From: Desulfobacula sp.
GTDB taxonomy: Bacteria > Desulfobacterota > Desulfobacteria > Desulfobacterales > Desulfobacteraceae
Reading direction: 5' to 3'
DNA: 58,461 nt
Assembly (NCBI GenBank): GCA_028280105.1
Contig: JANQML010000206.1
Coordinates: 1-58,461 of the forward strand
This document shows, in pieces, positions 33,754-43,444 of this stretch (within the stretch, counting starts at the first letter, position 1; every line of letters begins with the position of its first letter). The position numbers and the translations under genes are program-made. Under the pieces are notes generated by a model. The model saw only the letters and a list, made by a program, of their open reading frames with translations. It ran no database searches and had not been told where the DNA came from.

Positions 33754-34617
33754 ATGACATACTATCGGTTATCACTTATTACGCTGCTGACAGGCCTGCT
33801 TGTTCTGTTTTTTATCCTCCGGCCCGCCGCCGGTCAATCCCGGGTCATCACCAATAAACTGGGCATGCGGTTTGTCTATATCCCCCCGGGATCTTTTCTC
33901 ATGGGCAGCCCCCGGTCTGAGCTCGGCCGGCAATGGCATGAAAAACAACACCGGGTCACTATTTCCAAAGGATTTTACATGGGAGAAACAGAAGTGACCC
34001 AGGGACAGTGGGAAAAAATCGCCAGCCCCAACCCGTCTTCCTTTTCAAACGCCGATAAAACCCTTCCCGTCGATTCGGTCTCCTGGGAAGAATGTATCCA
34101 GTTTATCGAATTTCTCAACCGAACCGAAGGAACAAACAAGTACCGGCTTCCCACCGAAGCCGAGTGGGAGTATGCCTGCAGGGCCGGGTCATCAACGGCA
34201 TTTTCCAACGGCCCGATCACCATGATCTCGTGCAACGAACCCGAACCGGCTATCGTTGATATGGCCTGGTATTGCTATAATTCCGGTCTTACGAATCCGG
34301 CCCGGGACTTCAAACCCCACCCGGTGAAGACCAAGCTTCCTAACAAGTGGGGGCTTTACGATATGCACGGCAATGTTCAGGAATGGGTGCAGGACGCGGC
34401 CATGCAACGGAACCGGTGGCGAACCCGGGTGGGTGTTATCACCGATACTTACAAAGACAATATCGTTGATCCGCTCAGCACGGTTGGGGACCACCGGATT
34501 ATCCGGGGAGGCGGATGGTTCCAGACCGGCAAATTTCAGCGGTCTGCATACAGGGGTCTTTATAAACCCGGCACAAAGAGAAACTCTTTGGGATTTCGTA
34601 TTGTCAGGATGGAATAA
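33754..34617 (+). CDS. Exported SUMF1/FGE-sulfatase-domain protein, catalytic cysteines absent
   Basis: The 287-residue product has a signal peptide or anchor (residues 1 to about 27) and then a full SUMF1-type domain. It starts at GMRFVYIPPGSFLMGSP and includes LPTEAEWEYACRAG near residue 130, YDMHGNVQEWVQD near 205, and RGGGWFQTGKFQRSAYRG near 245. Formylglycine-generating enzymes need two cysteines in that last stretch. Here there are none, so sulfatase activation is unlikely. Many such domains are non-catalytic or carry other chemistry. The start at 33754 fits the signal peptide, with GGGA upstream. Confidence 0.85.
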   Translation: MTYYRLSLITLLTGLLVLFFILRPAAGQSRVITNKLGMRFVYIPPGSFLMGSPRSELGRQWHEKQHRVTISKGFYMGETEVTQGQWEKIASPNPSSFSNADKTLPVDSVSWEECIQFIEFLNRTEGTNKYRLPTEAEWEYACRAGSSTAFSNGPITMISCNEPEPAIVDMAWYCYNSGLTNPARDFKPHPVKTKLPNKWGLYDMHGNVQEWVQDAAMQRNRWRTRVGVITDTYKDNIVDPLSTVGDHRIIRGGGWFQTGKFQRSAYRGLYKPGTKRNSLGFRIVRME

Positions 34618-34652
34618 TCTTTTTAACAGCGGCTATCCCGGAGATATCACCC

Positions 34653-35078
34653 TTATGCCGGTTTTGTCTTTCTGAAAAGATAGATGCCGGCAGCCAATAG
34701 AAATATGTCCCGGATTAACAGGCTGACAACCGCCTGGGTACCGCCCCCGGTAACGGAAAAGCAACCGCAGTCAAATTCATGGCCCCGGGCCAGGTTAAAA
34801 CTCAAAAGGACGATAAAAGAGACAAGGAATCCGTTGATAATGATAAGTGCGGATCTTGGAAAAAGCCGCATCAACAGGCTGAATCCGGCCACCAGTTCCA
34901 GAAACGGAACAATGATCGCCAACAGATTGATGGTCACCGCAGGAAATACGCCATACCCGTAAAGGATCGTTGCAAACCCGGCCGGATCCTCTATCTTTGA
35001 GTAGCTGGCCCAGATAAAGGTAACGCCCAATATCAGCTTGCATATAAAAACAACAAACGGGGTGTAATCAGCTTTCAT
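34653..35078 (-). CDS. MauE/DoxX-family membrane protein
   Basis: The 141-residue protein has four membrane spans and the DCGCFS motif near residue 105 that marks MauE-type members of the DoxX-like superfamily. The motif is linked to disulfide or redox handling at the membrane. The start overlaps the end of the rhodanese gene by 11 bases. It is the last gene of the murJ-ftsB-like-TPR-rhodanese-mauE string. A joint redox function with the exported rhodanese is plausible. Confidence 0.82.
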   Translation of the reverse strand: MKADYTPFVVFICKLILGVTFIWASYSKIEDPAGFATILYGYGVFPAVTINLLAIIVPFLELVAGFSLLMRLFPRSALIIINGFLVSFIVLLSFNLARGHEFDCGCFSVTGGGTQAVVSLLIRDIFLLAAGIYLFRKTKPA

Positions 35079-35571
35079 TTTTTTCTATCTTTTGCCCTGC
35101 TTCTTCCCAGGCCCGGAATCCACCTGAAAAGATCTTCACATCCGAATAGTTCATGATGATTAGCTGTTGGGCCATGGTGTGGGCGTCAGTACATTCAATG
35201 CTCGAACAATATACCAGAATGGGTTGATCCGGGGGAATCGTCATTAGGATATCCTGAATGAGTTCATCCATCCGTTCCGCCGGATACGAGACCGCGCCAG
35301 GCAGCCGGCTCCGGTGAAACGACTCTGTTGAACGGGCATCAATCACGAGCCTGGAATCGGTTTCAATAATTTTCGATACGATTTCAATATCATGAATTTC
35401 GATAGATGCAGTGGCGTCGTCTGCTTTGGATGTTGCCCGGGTGACTCCTTTGGACGCATCCCACTGGCCGATCCAGGCAATGCCGTTGGGTGAGAACTGA
35501 TTGTATGCCGCTGCCGTTGCAACGGACAGTAAACATAAAAATAAAACCCCTTTTAGATCTGCACGGCTCAT
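35068..35571 (-). CDS. Exported rhodanese-like protein
   Basis: The 167-residue protein has an N-terminal hydrophobic signal/anchor (about residues 7-27). A rhodanese domain follows, with LVIDARSTESFHRSRLPGAV near residue 75 and the active-site loop VYCSSIECTDA near 120 (first Cys as likely nucleophile). The ATG at 35571 is preceded by GGAG at five bases. It overlaps the TPR-like gene upstream (ATGA) and the MauE gene downstream. The predicted place is the periplasm; sulfane-sulfur transfer is the family activity, but the partner is unknown. Confidence 0.85.
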   Translation of the reverse strand: MSRADLKGVLFLCLLSVATAAAYNQFSPNGIAWIGQWDASKGVTRATSKADDATASIEIHDIEIVSKIIETDSRLVIDARSTESFHRSRLPGAVSYPAERMDELIQDILMTIPPDQPILVYCSSIECTDAHTMAQQLIIMNYSDVKIFSGGFRAWEEAGQKIEKNES

Positions 35572-35921
35572 GGTCTCTCCAGGCGCTGTCTTGCTTGGGT
35601 TGCACGGGCCCACTGATGTTCTAAAAGCGTCAGACGCATCAAAGTTCCCAGCCGTTCAGACACACGGACCTGATCGGAAAGATGGGGAGGTTCCGCCGTG
35701 CCGGAACCCAGCCGGTCAAGCAGTTCAATGTCAAACGCACTGGTTTCATTTTTCGGATGCGGTGTGGAATCAAGCCGTTTTTTCATCCGGTTTAACCCGG
35801 CTGTGCTCAGTTCCGAAGGTTCCCGTTTATCCAGTGCCGTATAGATTTCCAGTGCATCCTGAAAGTATCCCTGGCTTTCATATATCTTTGCCAACTCTAA
35901 TGTATTTATTTTTCGGCTCAT
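35568..35921 (-). CDS. Small TPR-like helical protein
   Basis: The 117-residue soluble protein begins with one tetratricopeptide-like helix pair (LAKIYESQGYFQDALEIYTAL). The rest is helical and ends in a basic segment. I do not recognise a specific family. It overlaps both neighbours by four bases (ATGA), so it is translated together with the ftsB-like and rhodanese genes. It may act as an adaptor. Confidence 0.65.
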   Translation of the reverse strand: MSRKINTLELAKIYESQGYFQDALEIYTALDKREPSELSTAGLNRMKKRLDSTPHPKNETSAFDIELLDRLGSGTAEPPHLSDQVRVSERLGTLMRLTLLEHQWARATQARQRLERP

Positions 35922-36220
35922 TGTCTCCCCTCCTCCGCGTCTGATTCCTGCTTGAAAATCAGCTCGTCGGGCTCGGCCATGTCATGCTCATGTTTGGCAA
36001 TGTGTTTGATGTATTCAAGATCTGTTTTAAGGCTGTGTACTTCACTTTCAAGGGCCCGTGTTTCCGTCTTTTCCGTTTCAAGTTTTTCCAGCACACCGGT
36101 TTCTTTGGATTTCAGAGCTCTATAATCAACAAATCCGTGCTCTGAAAAAACGATTAAGAAAATCAGGGTAATGATACCGCCGATGGAAATCCAGATAGCC
36201 GCTATCTCAGCTCTAGTCAT
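35918..36220 (-). CDS. FtsB/DivIC-like small membrane coiled-coil protein
   Basis: The 100-residue protein has one N-terminal membrane span (about residues 8-27) followed by a coiled coil (about 35-75) and an acidic tail. This is the topology of septum-formation initiator proteins. Sequence similarity to FtsB is weak, so the name rests on architecture and on the neighbour murJ, a cell-wall gene. It overlaps murJ by four bases. Confidence 0.6.
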   Translation of the reverse strand: MTRAEIAAIWISIGGIITLIFLIVFSEHGFVDYRALKSKETGVLEKLETEKTETRALESEVHSLKTDLEYIKHIAKHEHDMAEPDELIFKQESDAEEGRQ

Positions 36221-37785
36221 ATCGTTATTTGGTCAAATCCTTTTTTAAGCAATTTTGACTCCGGTGTTTTGAATATTAAATGGAGTCCCAGATAGGTGGT
36301 CATTCCAAACAAAACAACGACTGCCACTTGAGTACCATTGGCAATTTTACCGGCGGTTTCAACCCATATGATCGACAGTTTTTCAACAAGGAACGCCATT
36401 ATAACAGATATAAAAAGTGATCTGCAAGCAGAAACAAACAGATCCCTCTTATCAATCCGCGCGTTTCCGGGTATGTATAAAAACAGGATGGTAAAACCGA
36501 TGACGGAAGATAAAACCACTGAAAAGACAAGCCCTTTAAGCCCCAAAATCTGCCCCAGTAAAAAACAGAGAAACACGTTCATTCCCATGGAGATTATGCC
36601 GGAAAAAAACGGCAACCGGAATTGAGACAGGGCAAAGTAAAGGGTCACAAATATCCGGGAGCCGGTAAATGCCCACAATCCGGTCACCAAATATAAGAGG
36701 CAGTCAGAGGTTTGTGCAATCGCCGTTTCCTGAAACCGGCCCTGGCCGAATAGAAGGCGGATAATTTCATAGTCCAATGCCATCAAACCGAACATTGCCG
36801 GAAAAGAGATAAAAAAAACAAGTTTTGCCCCGTTGGTAAAAATAAGGGAGATCTCATTTTCTCCGCCCACATGGGCTTTTCGGGAGAGTTCCGGTAAAAA
36901 GACCGTGGCCACGGAAACCGCAAACAAAGCGATTGGGAATTGAACCAACCGGTCGGCATAATAGAGATAAGAGATACTGCCTTCTGACAATCCGGATGCA
37001 AAAAAAGAGGCGATCATGACATTTACCTGGTAAGCGGCTGCACCCACCATGCAAGGTCCCATTCGTTTCAACACATCAACCATGCCCGGGTGGCGGATCC
37101 GCTGAAAAAACAGAGAGAGAGAACGGACCGGCTTAAAGCCGACCATTCCGCAACGGACCATCATGGGAATCTGAATGGCCAGTTGAACCATGCCGCCGAT
37201 GGCCACGCCTGCGGCAAGCCCTTTTATGCCGACTCCCATACGGTTACAGACAACCAGAGCAGATACGATGATGATCAGATTAAACAAAACCGGGGCCCAT
37301 GCCGGTGTGCTGAAATTTCCCAGTGTATTGAGAACCCCCATGCACAAGGCAACCAATAAGATACACCACACATAGGGCAGCATGATCCGGAACAGGGAAA
37401 CGGTCAGGTTGGCAGAGACCGGCTGGTCACCGAATCCCGGGGCAATCGTCCCGACAATAACCGGTGCAAAGATAAACCCGAGGAGAATAAAAATCACCCC
37501 TGCCACAGACAAGAAACAAAAAAATGAAAAGACCATTGCCAGTGCATCTTCCCGCCCTTTGGTATCCAACCGTTTTGAAAACACGGGGATAAATGAGGTA
37601 CTTAAAACCCCTTCGGAAAAAAGTTTTCTGATCAGATCAAACGGTCTGAAAGCGATGAAAAAAGCATCTGTCCGACCACTCGTTCCAAACACAAAGGCAA
37701 TGCTCGCATCCCTGATAAGACCAAGGATACGGCTGACCAACGTTAAAAGGCTGATAAGGGCCGTATTTTTCAACAGTTGCGGCAT
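36217..37785 (-). CDS. murJ: Lipid II flippase MurJ (MviN)
   Basis: The 522-residue polytopic protein has about 14 membrane spans and the MurJ start LLTLVSRILGLIRDASIAF and FFIAFRPFDLIRKLFSEG near residue 55. It contains the conserved arginine and glycine positions of this flippase, which moves lipid II across the inner membrane. The start at 37785 has AAGGA seven bases upstream; a longer reading without family similarity is rejected. It heads a five-gene overlapping operon and is divergent from rpsT. Confidence 0.92.
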   Translation of the reverse strand: MPQLLKNTALISLLTLVSRILGLIRDASIAFVFGTSGRTDAFFIAFRPFDLIRKLFSEGVLSTSFIPVFSKRLDTKGREDALAMVFSFFCFLSVAGVIFILLGFIFAPVIVGTIAPGFGDQPVSANLTVSLFRIMLPYVWCILLVALCMGVLNTLGNFSTPAWAPVLFNLIIIVSALVVCNRMGVGIKGLAAGVAIGGMVQLAIQIPMMVRCGMVGFKPVRSLSLFFQRIRHPGMVDVLKRMGPCMVGAAAYQVNVMIASFFASGLSEGSISYLYYADRLVQFPIALFAVSVATVFLPELSRKAHVGGENEISLIFTNGAKLVFFISFPAMFGLMALDYEIIRLLFGQGRFQETAIAQTSDCLLYLVTGLWAFTGSRIFVTLYFALSQFRLPFFSGIISMGMNVFLCFLLGQILGLKGLVFSVVLSSVIGFTILFLYIPGNARIDKRDLFVSACRSLFISVIMAFLVEKLSIIWVETAGKIANGTQVAVVVLFGMTTYLGLHLIFKTPESKLLKKGFDQITI

Positions 37786-37795
37786 TAAGTTTTCC

Positions 37796-37824
37796 TTGAC
37801 AAAATTCAAATAATCAAATATCTT
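37796..37824 (+). promoter_or_regulatory. rpsT promoter
   Basis: TTGACA (37796-37801) and TATCTT (37819-37824) are 17 bases apart, just beyond the murJ start on the other strand. The leader to the TTG start is about 55 bases long. Confidence 0.6.
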
Positions 37825-37886
37825 TTCGAATTTGAAATATAACAGAATTTTAAATTTATGACATTTAAACAAGGAGCAAGACCAAG

Positions 37887-38141
37887 TTGGCTAACCATAA
37901 ATCTGCAAAAAAACGTGCAAAACAGAGTCAGGTCAGACGGCTTAGAAACAGATCTGTAAAAACCACGCTTAAAAACCTGGAAAAGAACGTTCGCGCGGCA
38001 AAAGAAGCGAATAGCGAAAACAGAGACGAACTGATGAGAAAAACCCAGTCTGCGTTTCATAAAGCTGCTAAAAAAGGGGTTATCCATAAGAAAACCGCGT
38101 CCAGAAAAATTTCAAGATTGTTTAAATATATTAACGCTTAG
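37887..38141 (+). CDS. rpsT: 30S ribosomal protein S20
   Basis: The 84-residue basic protein starts ANHKSAKKRAKQSQVRRLRN after the initiator, the S20 pattern, and ends HKKTASRKISRLFKYIN. It binds 16S rRNA early in 30S assembly. The start codon is TTG, nine bases after AAGGAG. E. coli rpsT also uses a TTG, which takes part in autoregulation. The gene is monocistronic, between its own promoter and terminator. Confidence 0.97.
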   Translation: MANHKSAKKRAKQSQVRRLRNRSVKTTLKNLEKNVRAAKEANSENRDELMRKTQSAFHKAAKKGVIHKKTASRKISRLFKYINA

Positions 38142-38173
38142 TTTTTCCACGTTTATTGCTTGTTTTAAATAAG

Positions 38174-38215
38174 AAAGACAGGATACGGATGATCGATTCC
38201 GGACCCTGTCTTTTT
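38174..38215 (+). terminator. Intrinsic terminator after rpsT
   Basis: AAAGACAGG (38174-38182) pairs with CCTGTCTTT (38205-38213), followed by further T. It may also serve the convergent lptE, since an AT-rich tract flanks it on the other side. Confidence 0.8.
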
Positions 38216-38239
38216 CTATTCTCTTTTTTCGAACACGGA

Positions 38240-38761
38240 TTAAAAGTTAACCAGAAGCTTACCGATTAATCTTTCCGCACTTCTTTCGGCAATTTCATCA
38301 ATGGCAGCCTCCCTGTTGGTATCATCCGTTGCCTGATCATCAGATACCATGTAGTCGTCATCCGTTGAAAAATCGCTAACCGACCAGATGACGTCGCCCT
38401 CCGAATTGATCAACTTTACATCCAGAGTGGCGGTAACCCTCCGCTCCAGAACGGTTTCAGTGGTGGCACGGGAAAGGGTGGCGAACGAAATTGACCGGAT
38501 GGATCCTTTAAGAACGGCATCCGCTCGTTCTTCATCCACGATTTCAGTATCTGTTTTTTCGATGATTTCACGTATAACCGCATTGGTGAAAGCAACATCC
38601 GCCGTTGTCTCCGTGCTGTGATTCTCCATTACCGGGACCGCCACCGTTGCCACGGTATTGCGGATATATCCGCCGCCTGCAAATTGATACCCGCACGAAA
38701 CGCAGAGAGAGATAATAAAAATAAAGCCGGCGGTTTGAAAAATCGATCTTATCTGTTTCAT
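38240..38761 (-). CDS. lptE: LPS-assembly lipoprotein LptE-like
   Basis: The 173-residue lipoprotein has a signal peptide with lipobox LCVSC (Cys about residue 23) followed by GYQFAGGGY, the usual LptE start. LptE plugs the LptD outer-membrane translocon for lipopolysaccharide. The ATG comes one base after the leuS stop, so both are co-transcribed; a leuS-lptE order is common in proteobacteria-like genomes. Confidence 0.85.
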   Translation of the reverse strand: MKQIRSIFQTAGFIFIISLCVSCGYQFAGGGYIRNTVATVAVPVMENHSTETTADVAFTNAVIREIIEKTDTEIVDEERADAVLKGSIRSISFATLSRATTETVLERRVTATLDVKLINSEGDVIWSVSDFSTDDDYMVSDDQATDDTNREAAIDEIAERSAERLIGKLLVNF

Positions 38762-38762
38762 A

Positions 38763-41366
38763 TTAAACCACTATATTTACAAGGGTTTGCTTTTTCTGGA
38801 TTACAATGACTTTTTTGGGCCCGCTGTCCGGGATAAACTTCATAATTCTGGGTTCGGATAGCGCCTTTTCTTGAATTTGATCCCGGCTGCTCCCGGCACC
38901 GATATGAAATTTGTATCTCAGCTTTCCGTTAACCTGGACCACAACAAGCACCTCGTCAGCCTCAAGAGAATCGGTGCGATAACCGGGCCACTGCTGCTCA
39001 AGTACGGAGCCCTTTTTTCCCATCCGTTCAAACAGCTCTTCACAAAAATGGGGAAGAATCGGAGAGAGGAGCAATACAATACTTTCCAGACTGAATACGA
39101 TCACCTGCCGGTGTTCCGGATCCGCTTTTTTAATATCTGTAGCATACAAAAGATTCACAAGCTCCATCACCGCTGAAATGGCCGTATTAAAGTGAAAACT
39201 TTTATCAATGTCGTCCGTTACCTTTTTAATGGTCTGATTGGCCTTGATGTAAAGCGCTTTGGCCGGGCCTGACGTCAGTTCGGATGCCGGACCTGAAAAA
39301 GCCGGTGTGCCGGACAAGGTTTCAATTCCGCCGAGCATGAGACGCCACACGCGGTTCACGAACCGGTGGCTACCCTCAACCCCGTCTTCACTCCACTCCA
39401 GATCGCGTTCCGGCGGAGCGGCAAACAGAGAAAAGAGCCGTGTGATGTCTGCACCGTATTTTTCAAGCAACTCATTGGGGTCAACCACATTTTTCTTGGA
39501 TTTGGACATCTTAATCACACGCCCGATCTCAACATCTTTACCGCATTTGGTGCAGGAGAAGGAACCGTCTTCCCGCTTGACGACCTCCTCCGGATAGAGA
39601 TACCCATGTTCGGGACAGGTCATGGTTTCCTTGCAGACCATCCCCTGGGTCAGCAACCGGGAAAATGGCTCTTTAAATTCGATCATGCCCAGTTCATTCA
39701 GCACCCGCATAAAATAGCGCGAATACAATAAATGGAGTACGGCATGCTCAACCCCGCCGATATACTGGTCCACAGGGGCCCAGTATTTCACCGCTTCCGG
39801 ATCGAACATCCCCTCTTCATGCCTGGGTGAACAGTACCTGAGATAGTACCATGACGATTCCACAAAGGTATCCATGGTATCGGTATCTCTTTTTGCATCG
39901 GTTCTGTCGCATTTCGGGCAGGCGGTTTTGGCGAAATAATCGAGGGCAGGCAATGGAGAACCGCCCTTTTCAAGCAGATTGGCTTCTTCGGGCAACCGGA
40001 TGGGCAGATCGGCTTCCGGCACCGGCACAATACCGCATTCCGGACAGTGAATCACCGGTATCGGCGCCCCCCAGTAGCGTTGACGCGAAATTCCCCAGTC
40101 ACGCAGCCGGTAAGAGACGGTTTTCTTACCACGGCCCTGTTCATCCAGCCAGTTGGTGATCGTTTCCATGGCAGTTGTGCTGTCCAACCCGTTGAACTGT
40201 CCGGAATTGATCATAAAACCGGGCCCGCTGTAGGCTTCTTCCATGGTCTTCCCGTCAAAGACTTCACCCTCGGGCTGTACCACCGGAATGATCTCCAGAT
40301 CATATTTTCTTGCAAATTCGAAATCACGCTGGTCACCTGCCGGCACCGACATGATCGCGCCGGTGCCGTATTCCATGAGAACAAAATTGGCCGTATAAAC
40401 GGGGATCTTCTTACCGGTTGCCGGGTTGATGCAATAGGAACCGGTAAAGACCCCTTCTTTTTCATATTTCTCAATGCCGTCGGCAGAGCGATCCTGGTTT
40501 GACACCTTTTTAACAAATGCATCCACCCGGCTTTCATTCTCCTTGCCTCTGGACAATTTCTCCACCAGGGGATGTTCCGGGGCCAGGCACATGAAAGTCG
40601 CGCCAAAAATCGTATCCGGACGGGTGGTAAAGACAACGATGTCATCAGGGGTGCCGTCAATCTGAAATCGCAGTTCCGACCCCACGGACCGGCCGATCCA
40701 GTTTTTCTGCATAACGGTTACTTTCTCCGGCCATCCGGGCAGCTGATCGCAATGGACCAGAAGATCTTCGGCATAATCGGTAATCTTAAAAAACCACTGC
40801 CACAGTTTTTTTTGATGAACAGTCTGAGAACATCTCCAGCAGCAACCCTGCTCCACCTGTTCGTTGGCCAGAACCGTCTGGCATTTTTCACACCAGTTCA
40901 CATAGGATTCTTTTCGATAGGCCATCCCCTTTTCAAGCATTTTCAAAAAAAGCCATTGTTCCCATTTATAATACTCAGGCCGGCATGTGGCGATTTCCCT
41001 GTCCCAATCATAGGAAAAACCCATTTTTTTAAGCTGCTCCCTCATGGCACGGATATTCTCATAGGTCCAGCGGGCCGGATGGGTATTATTGTCGATGGCG
41101 GCATTTTCAGCCGGCATGCCGAATGCATCCCATCCCATGGGGTGGAGCACGTTAAACCCCTGCATTCGTTTATACCGAACCACGACATCGCCGATGGTAT
41201 AGTTGCGCACATGGCCGATATGGATTTTACCGGACGGATATGGAAACATTTCCAGTAGATAATACTTTTTCCTGGACGGGTCTTCCGTCACTTTAAACAG
41301 ATTCTTTTCTTTCCAATAGGACTGCCACTTGGGCTCGACAGATTTGGGTTGGTATCGCGTTTCCAT
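38763..41366 (-). CDS. leuS: Leucyl-tRNA synthetase
   Basis: The 867-residue class I synthetase carries the HIGH signature in [19 protein letters not shown] near residue 45. The editing domain lies around 220-420 ([12 protein letters not shown]). The KMSKS loop is present as [19 protein letters not shown] near residue 625. The length is typical for bacterial LeuRS. It is translated first in a leuS-lptE transcript. Confidence 0.97.
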   Translation of the reverse strand: METRYQPKSVEPKWQSYWKEKNLFKVTEDPSRKKYYLLEMFPYPSGKIHIGHVRNYTIGDVVVRYKRMQGFNVLHPMGWDAFGMPAENAAIDNNTHPARWTYENIRAMREQLKKMGFSYDWDREIATCRPEYYKWEQWLFLKMLEKGMAYRKESYVNWCEKCQTVLANEQVEQGCCWRCSQTVHQKKLWQWFFKITDYAEDLLVHCDQLPGWPEKVTVMQKNWIGRSVGSELRFQIDGTPDDIVVFTTRPDTIFGATFMCLAPEHPLVEKLSRGKENESRVDAFVKKVSNQDRSADGIEKYEKEGVFTGSYCINPATGKKIPVYTANFVLMEYGTGAIMSVPAGDQRDFEFARKYDLEIIPVVQPEGEVFDGKTMEEAYSGPGFMINSGQFNGLDSTTAMETITNWLDEQGRGKKTVSYRLRDWGISRQRYWGAPIPVIHCPECGIVPVPEADLPIRLPEEANLLEKGGSPLPALDYFAKTACPKCDRTDAKRDTDTMDTFVESSWYYLRYCSPRHEEGMFDPEAVKYWAPVDQYIGGVEHAVLHLLYSRYFMRVLNELGMIEFKEPFSRLLTQGMVCKETMTCPEHGYLYPEEVVKREDGSFSCTKCGKDVEIGRVIKMSKSKKNVVDPNELLEKYGADITRLFSLFAAPPERDLEWSEDGVEGSHRFVNRVWRLMLGGIETLSGTPAFSGPASELTSGPAKALYIKANQTIKKVTDDIDKSFHFNTAISAVMELVNLLYATDIKKADPEHRQVIVFSLESIVLLLSPILPHFCEELFERMGKKGSVLEQQWPGYRTDSLEADEVLVVVQVNGKLRYKFHIGAGSSRDQIQEKALSEPRIMKFIPDSGPKKVIVIQKKQTLVNIVV

Positions 41367-41556
41367 TGCACGTGCTCCTTTACGACGGCATCTTTTCCAT
41401 ATTCGTTACTTTACCGGATCAATTAAAACTCCATAGATGCCACAAACCGGTATAAATAGCAAGGTTATAGAGCCGGGTTCAAGGGTTTTCTTTTTCTTGT
41501 TTCGCGGTCTTTTTTTTGTTATCACTGGCTCAGGATAGACTGACCCTTACGCCGAA

Positions 41557-43260
41557 TTGACTCGGAAAAACAGACAGATGACACAAAAGTACTCGCAACA
41601 TCCGGAGATTCATGCCCTCATTGAACGCTTTCTGGGTGATCTGTGTCCGTTTTTAGAAAAACAGGCTCGCGAAATTTCAGACCTGACTGCCATTGGAAAG
41701 GCACTGGGCACAGGCAAAGATATCCACACACTCCTGGAAATGATCCTGTCCATTGCCAGACGGCTTACCCATGCAGACGGAGGCACACTTTATCTGGTCG
41801 ACAAAAAGAACAGATATCTGACCTTTCATGTGATGTTTAACGATTCTCTGAATATCAAGGAATCGGGCACGACCACTAAAATGCCGCATGTCAATCTATA
41901 CCTTGAAGACGGTTCTCCCAACCTGTCCAATATCTCGTCCCATGCATATCATACCGGGGAGATTGTGAACATCCGTGATGTTTACCAAACCCGGGTTTTC
42001 CAATTTGACGGCACCCGAAAATTTGACCGGGCGCTGAACTATAAAAGCCGGTCCATGGTCGTGATTCCCATGAAAAACCATGAAGACCGGATTATCGGAA
42101 TCCTTCAGCTGATCAATGCCATCGAACCGGCATCCAAGAAGATCATCCCCTTTGGCAGAGATGTTCAGGAAAAGGCAGCCGCACTGGCCAACCAGGCGTC
42201 GGTTATCCTAACCCAGCAAAAACTGATCCATGAAATGAAAGATCTGTTTGAAGCCTTTATCCAGGCCATTGCCGTATCCATTGATGAAAAATCAAAACAC
42301 ACCGGCGGTCATGTCCAGCGAGTCACTGAACTCTGCCTGCTGATTGCCGAACAGATCAACCGGGATCAAACCGATTTCAAAGATGTTTACCTGACCGAAG
42401 AACAGATTGATGAACTCAGGATTGCCGCTTTGATGCACGATACCGGTAAAATCACCACCCCGGATCACATCATCAATAAAGCAACCCGCCTGGAAACCGT
42501 GTATGACCGGTTTGAATTGATAAAAACCCGGTGGGATCTATTCAAAATCAACAAAAAGCTTAAAGCGGCCCAGGCAAAACTGGCGATTCTCGACCCATCT
42601 GCTGCCAGTAATCGACACGTGACCCACAACCGACAAACCAAAAGACAATTTCTCCGAATCGATCAGGAGTGCCAGAGACAAATCGATAAACTGGACCGGC
42701 AATTGTCCTGCCTGTCAAAAATTAATACGAGCAGATCCGGTTTAAGCGATGATCAGCTGCATGAACTGACCGATATTTATAATCAATCCGAAACGGTTTT
42801 GGATAAAAGCACCCCCTATCTGACACCCGGCGAATATGAGTTTTTAAGCGTTGCCAAAGGCACACTGACTTCAGAGGAAAGAAGCATAGTCAACAGCCAT
42901 GCCAGTATCACGGAAAAAATGTTAAGCAAACTTCCCTGGCCTCAAAAATTATCCAACGTCCCGGTCATTGCCGGTGCCCATCATGAAAAATTAGACGGCA
43001 CCGGATATCCGAAACAACGGAATAAAGCGGATCTGAACCTTCAGGCACGGATTCTGGCCATCTCAGATATCTTTGAAGCCCTGTCTGCCCGGGACCGGCC
43101 CTATAAAAAACCGCTCTCTTTGTCCCAGACCCGGATCATCCTGGAAAAGATGGGGGAAAACGGCCTTTTGGACAACCGTATCATCACCCTGCTCTTTTCC
43201 ACCCAAATTCATCAGACCTATGCCCGCACCCACCTGTGCGGAGATCAGATGGACCTGTAA
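41557..43260 (+). CDS. GAF-domain HD-GYP phosphodiesterase
   Basis: The protein of up to 567 residues has a GAF sensor domain (about 45-220) and then an HD-GYP domain. It shows KHTGGHVQRVTELC at 247-260, the HD pair in LMHDTGKIT at 292-300, and HHEKLDGTGYP at 475-485. HD-GYP enzymes hydrolyse cyclic di-GMP. Between HD and GYP lies an insert of about 150 residues that is mainly coiled coil (from RLETVYDRFELIKTRWDLFK), as in one subgroup of this family. The start is either TTG 41557 or ATG 41578. It is monocistronic. Confidence 0.88.
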   Translation: MTRKNRQMTQKYSQHPEIHALIERFLGDLCPFLEKQAREISDLTAIGKALGTGKDIHTLLEMILSIARRLTHADGGTLYLVDKKNRYLTFHVMFNDSLNIKESGTTTKMPHVNLYLEDGSPNLSNISSHAYHTGEIVNIRDVYQTRVFQFDGTRKFDRALNYKSRSMVVIPMKNHEDRIIGILQLINAIEPASKKIIPFGRDVQEKAAALANQASVILTQQKLIHEMKDLFEAFIQAIAVSIDEKSKHTGGHVQRVTELCLLIAEQINRDQTDFKDVYLTEEQIDELRIAALMHDTGKITTPDHIINKATRLETVYDRFELIKTRWDLFKINKKLKAAQAKLAILDPSAASNRHVTHNRQTKRQFLRIDQECQRQIDKLDRQLSCLSKINTSRSGLSDDQLHELTDIYNQSETVLDKSTPYLTPGEYEFLSVAKGTLTSEERSIVNSHASITEKMLSKLPWPQKLSNVPVIAGAHHEKLDGTGYPKQRNKADLNLQARILAISDIFEALSARDRPYKKPLSLSQTRIILEKMGENGLLDNRIITLLFSTQIHQTYARTHLCGDQMDL

Positions 43261-43315
43261 CCGGTCTCTTACTTGATAAAACGCTTCATTAATCTATAAG
43301 AAAAAAAGGTTTTAA

Positions 43316-43344
43316 TTGACTAGATCTACCCTAATTGATATATA
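43316..43344 (+). promoter_or_regulatory. rpsF operon promoter
   Basis: TTGACT (43316-43321) and TATATA (43339-43344) are 17 bases apart. Transcription would begin about 95 bases before rpsF. Confidence 0.6.
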
Positions 43345-43356
43345 GAGTAGTTTTTA

Positions 43357-43429
43357 TCCCTATGTCCGAATGGCGGATGCAGGGACAGGTAATCAATCCT
43401 TGCTCTGGTCAGTTACCAGGGCTTTATAT
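43357..43429 (+). promoter_or_regulatory. Structured rpsF leader (possible S6:S18 autoregulatory element)
   Basis: TCCCT (43357-43361) pairs with AGGGA (43381-43385), with an inner TCCG/CGGA stem. A second stem, CTCTGGT with ACCAGGG around CAGTT, lies at about 43409-43427. Bacterial rpsF-rpsR transcripts often carry an S6:S18-binding leader; these stems are a candidate, not a proven match. Confidence 0.4.
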
Positions 43430-43444
43430 CCGTAAGGAGACAAG

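Noticed and set aside
33754..34617. Formylglycine-generating enzyme serving sulfatases of the organosulfur island
   Set aside because: No catalytic cysteines in the active-site stretch, and no CxPxR-type sulfatase is in the window.
40572..41258. Open frame of 228 codons antisense to leuS
   Set aside because: Shadow of the leuS codon pattern; no ribosome site and no recognisable protein.
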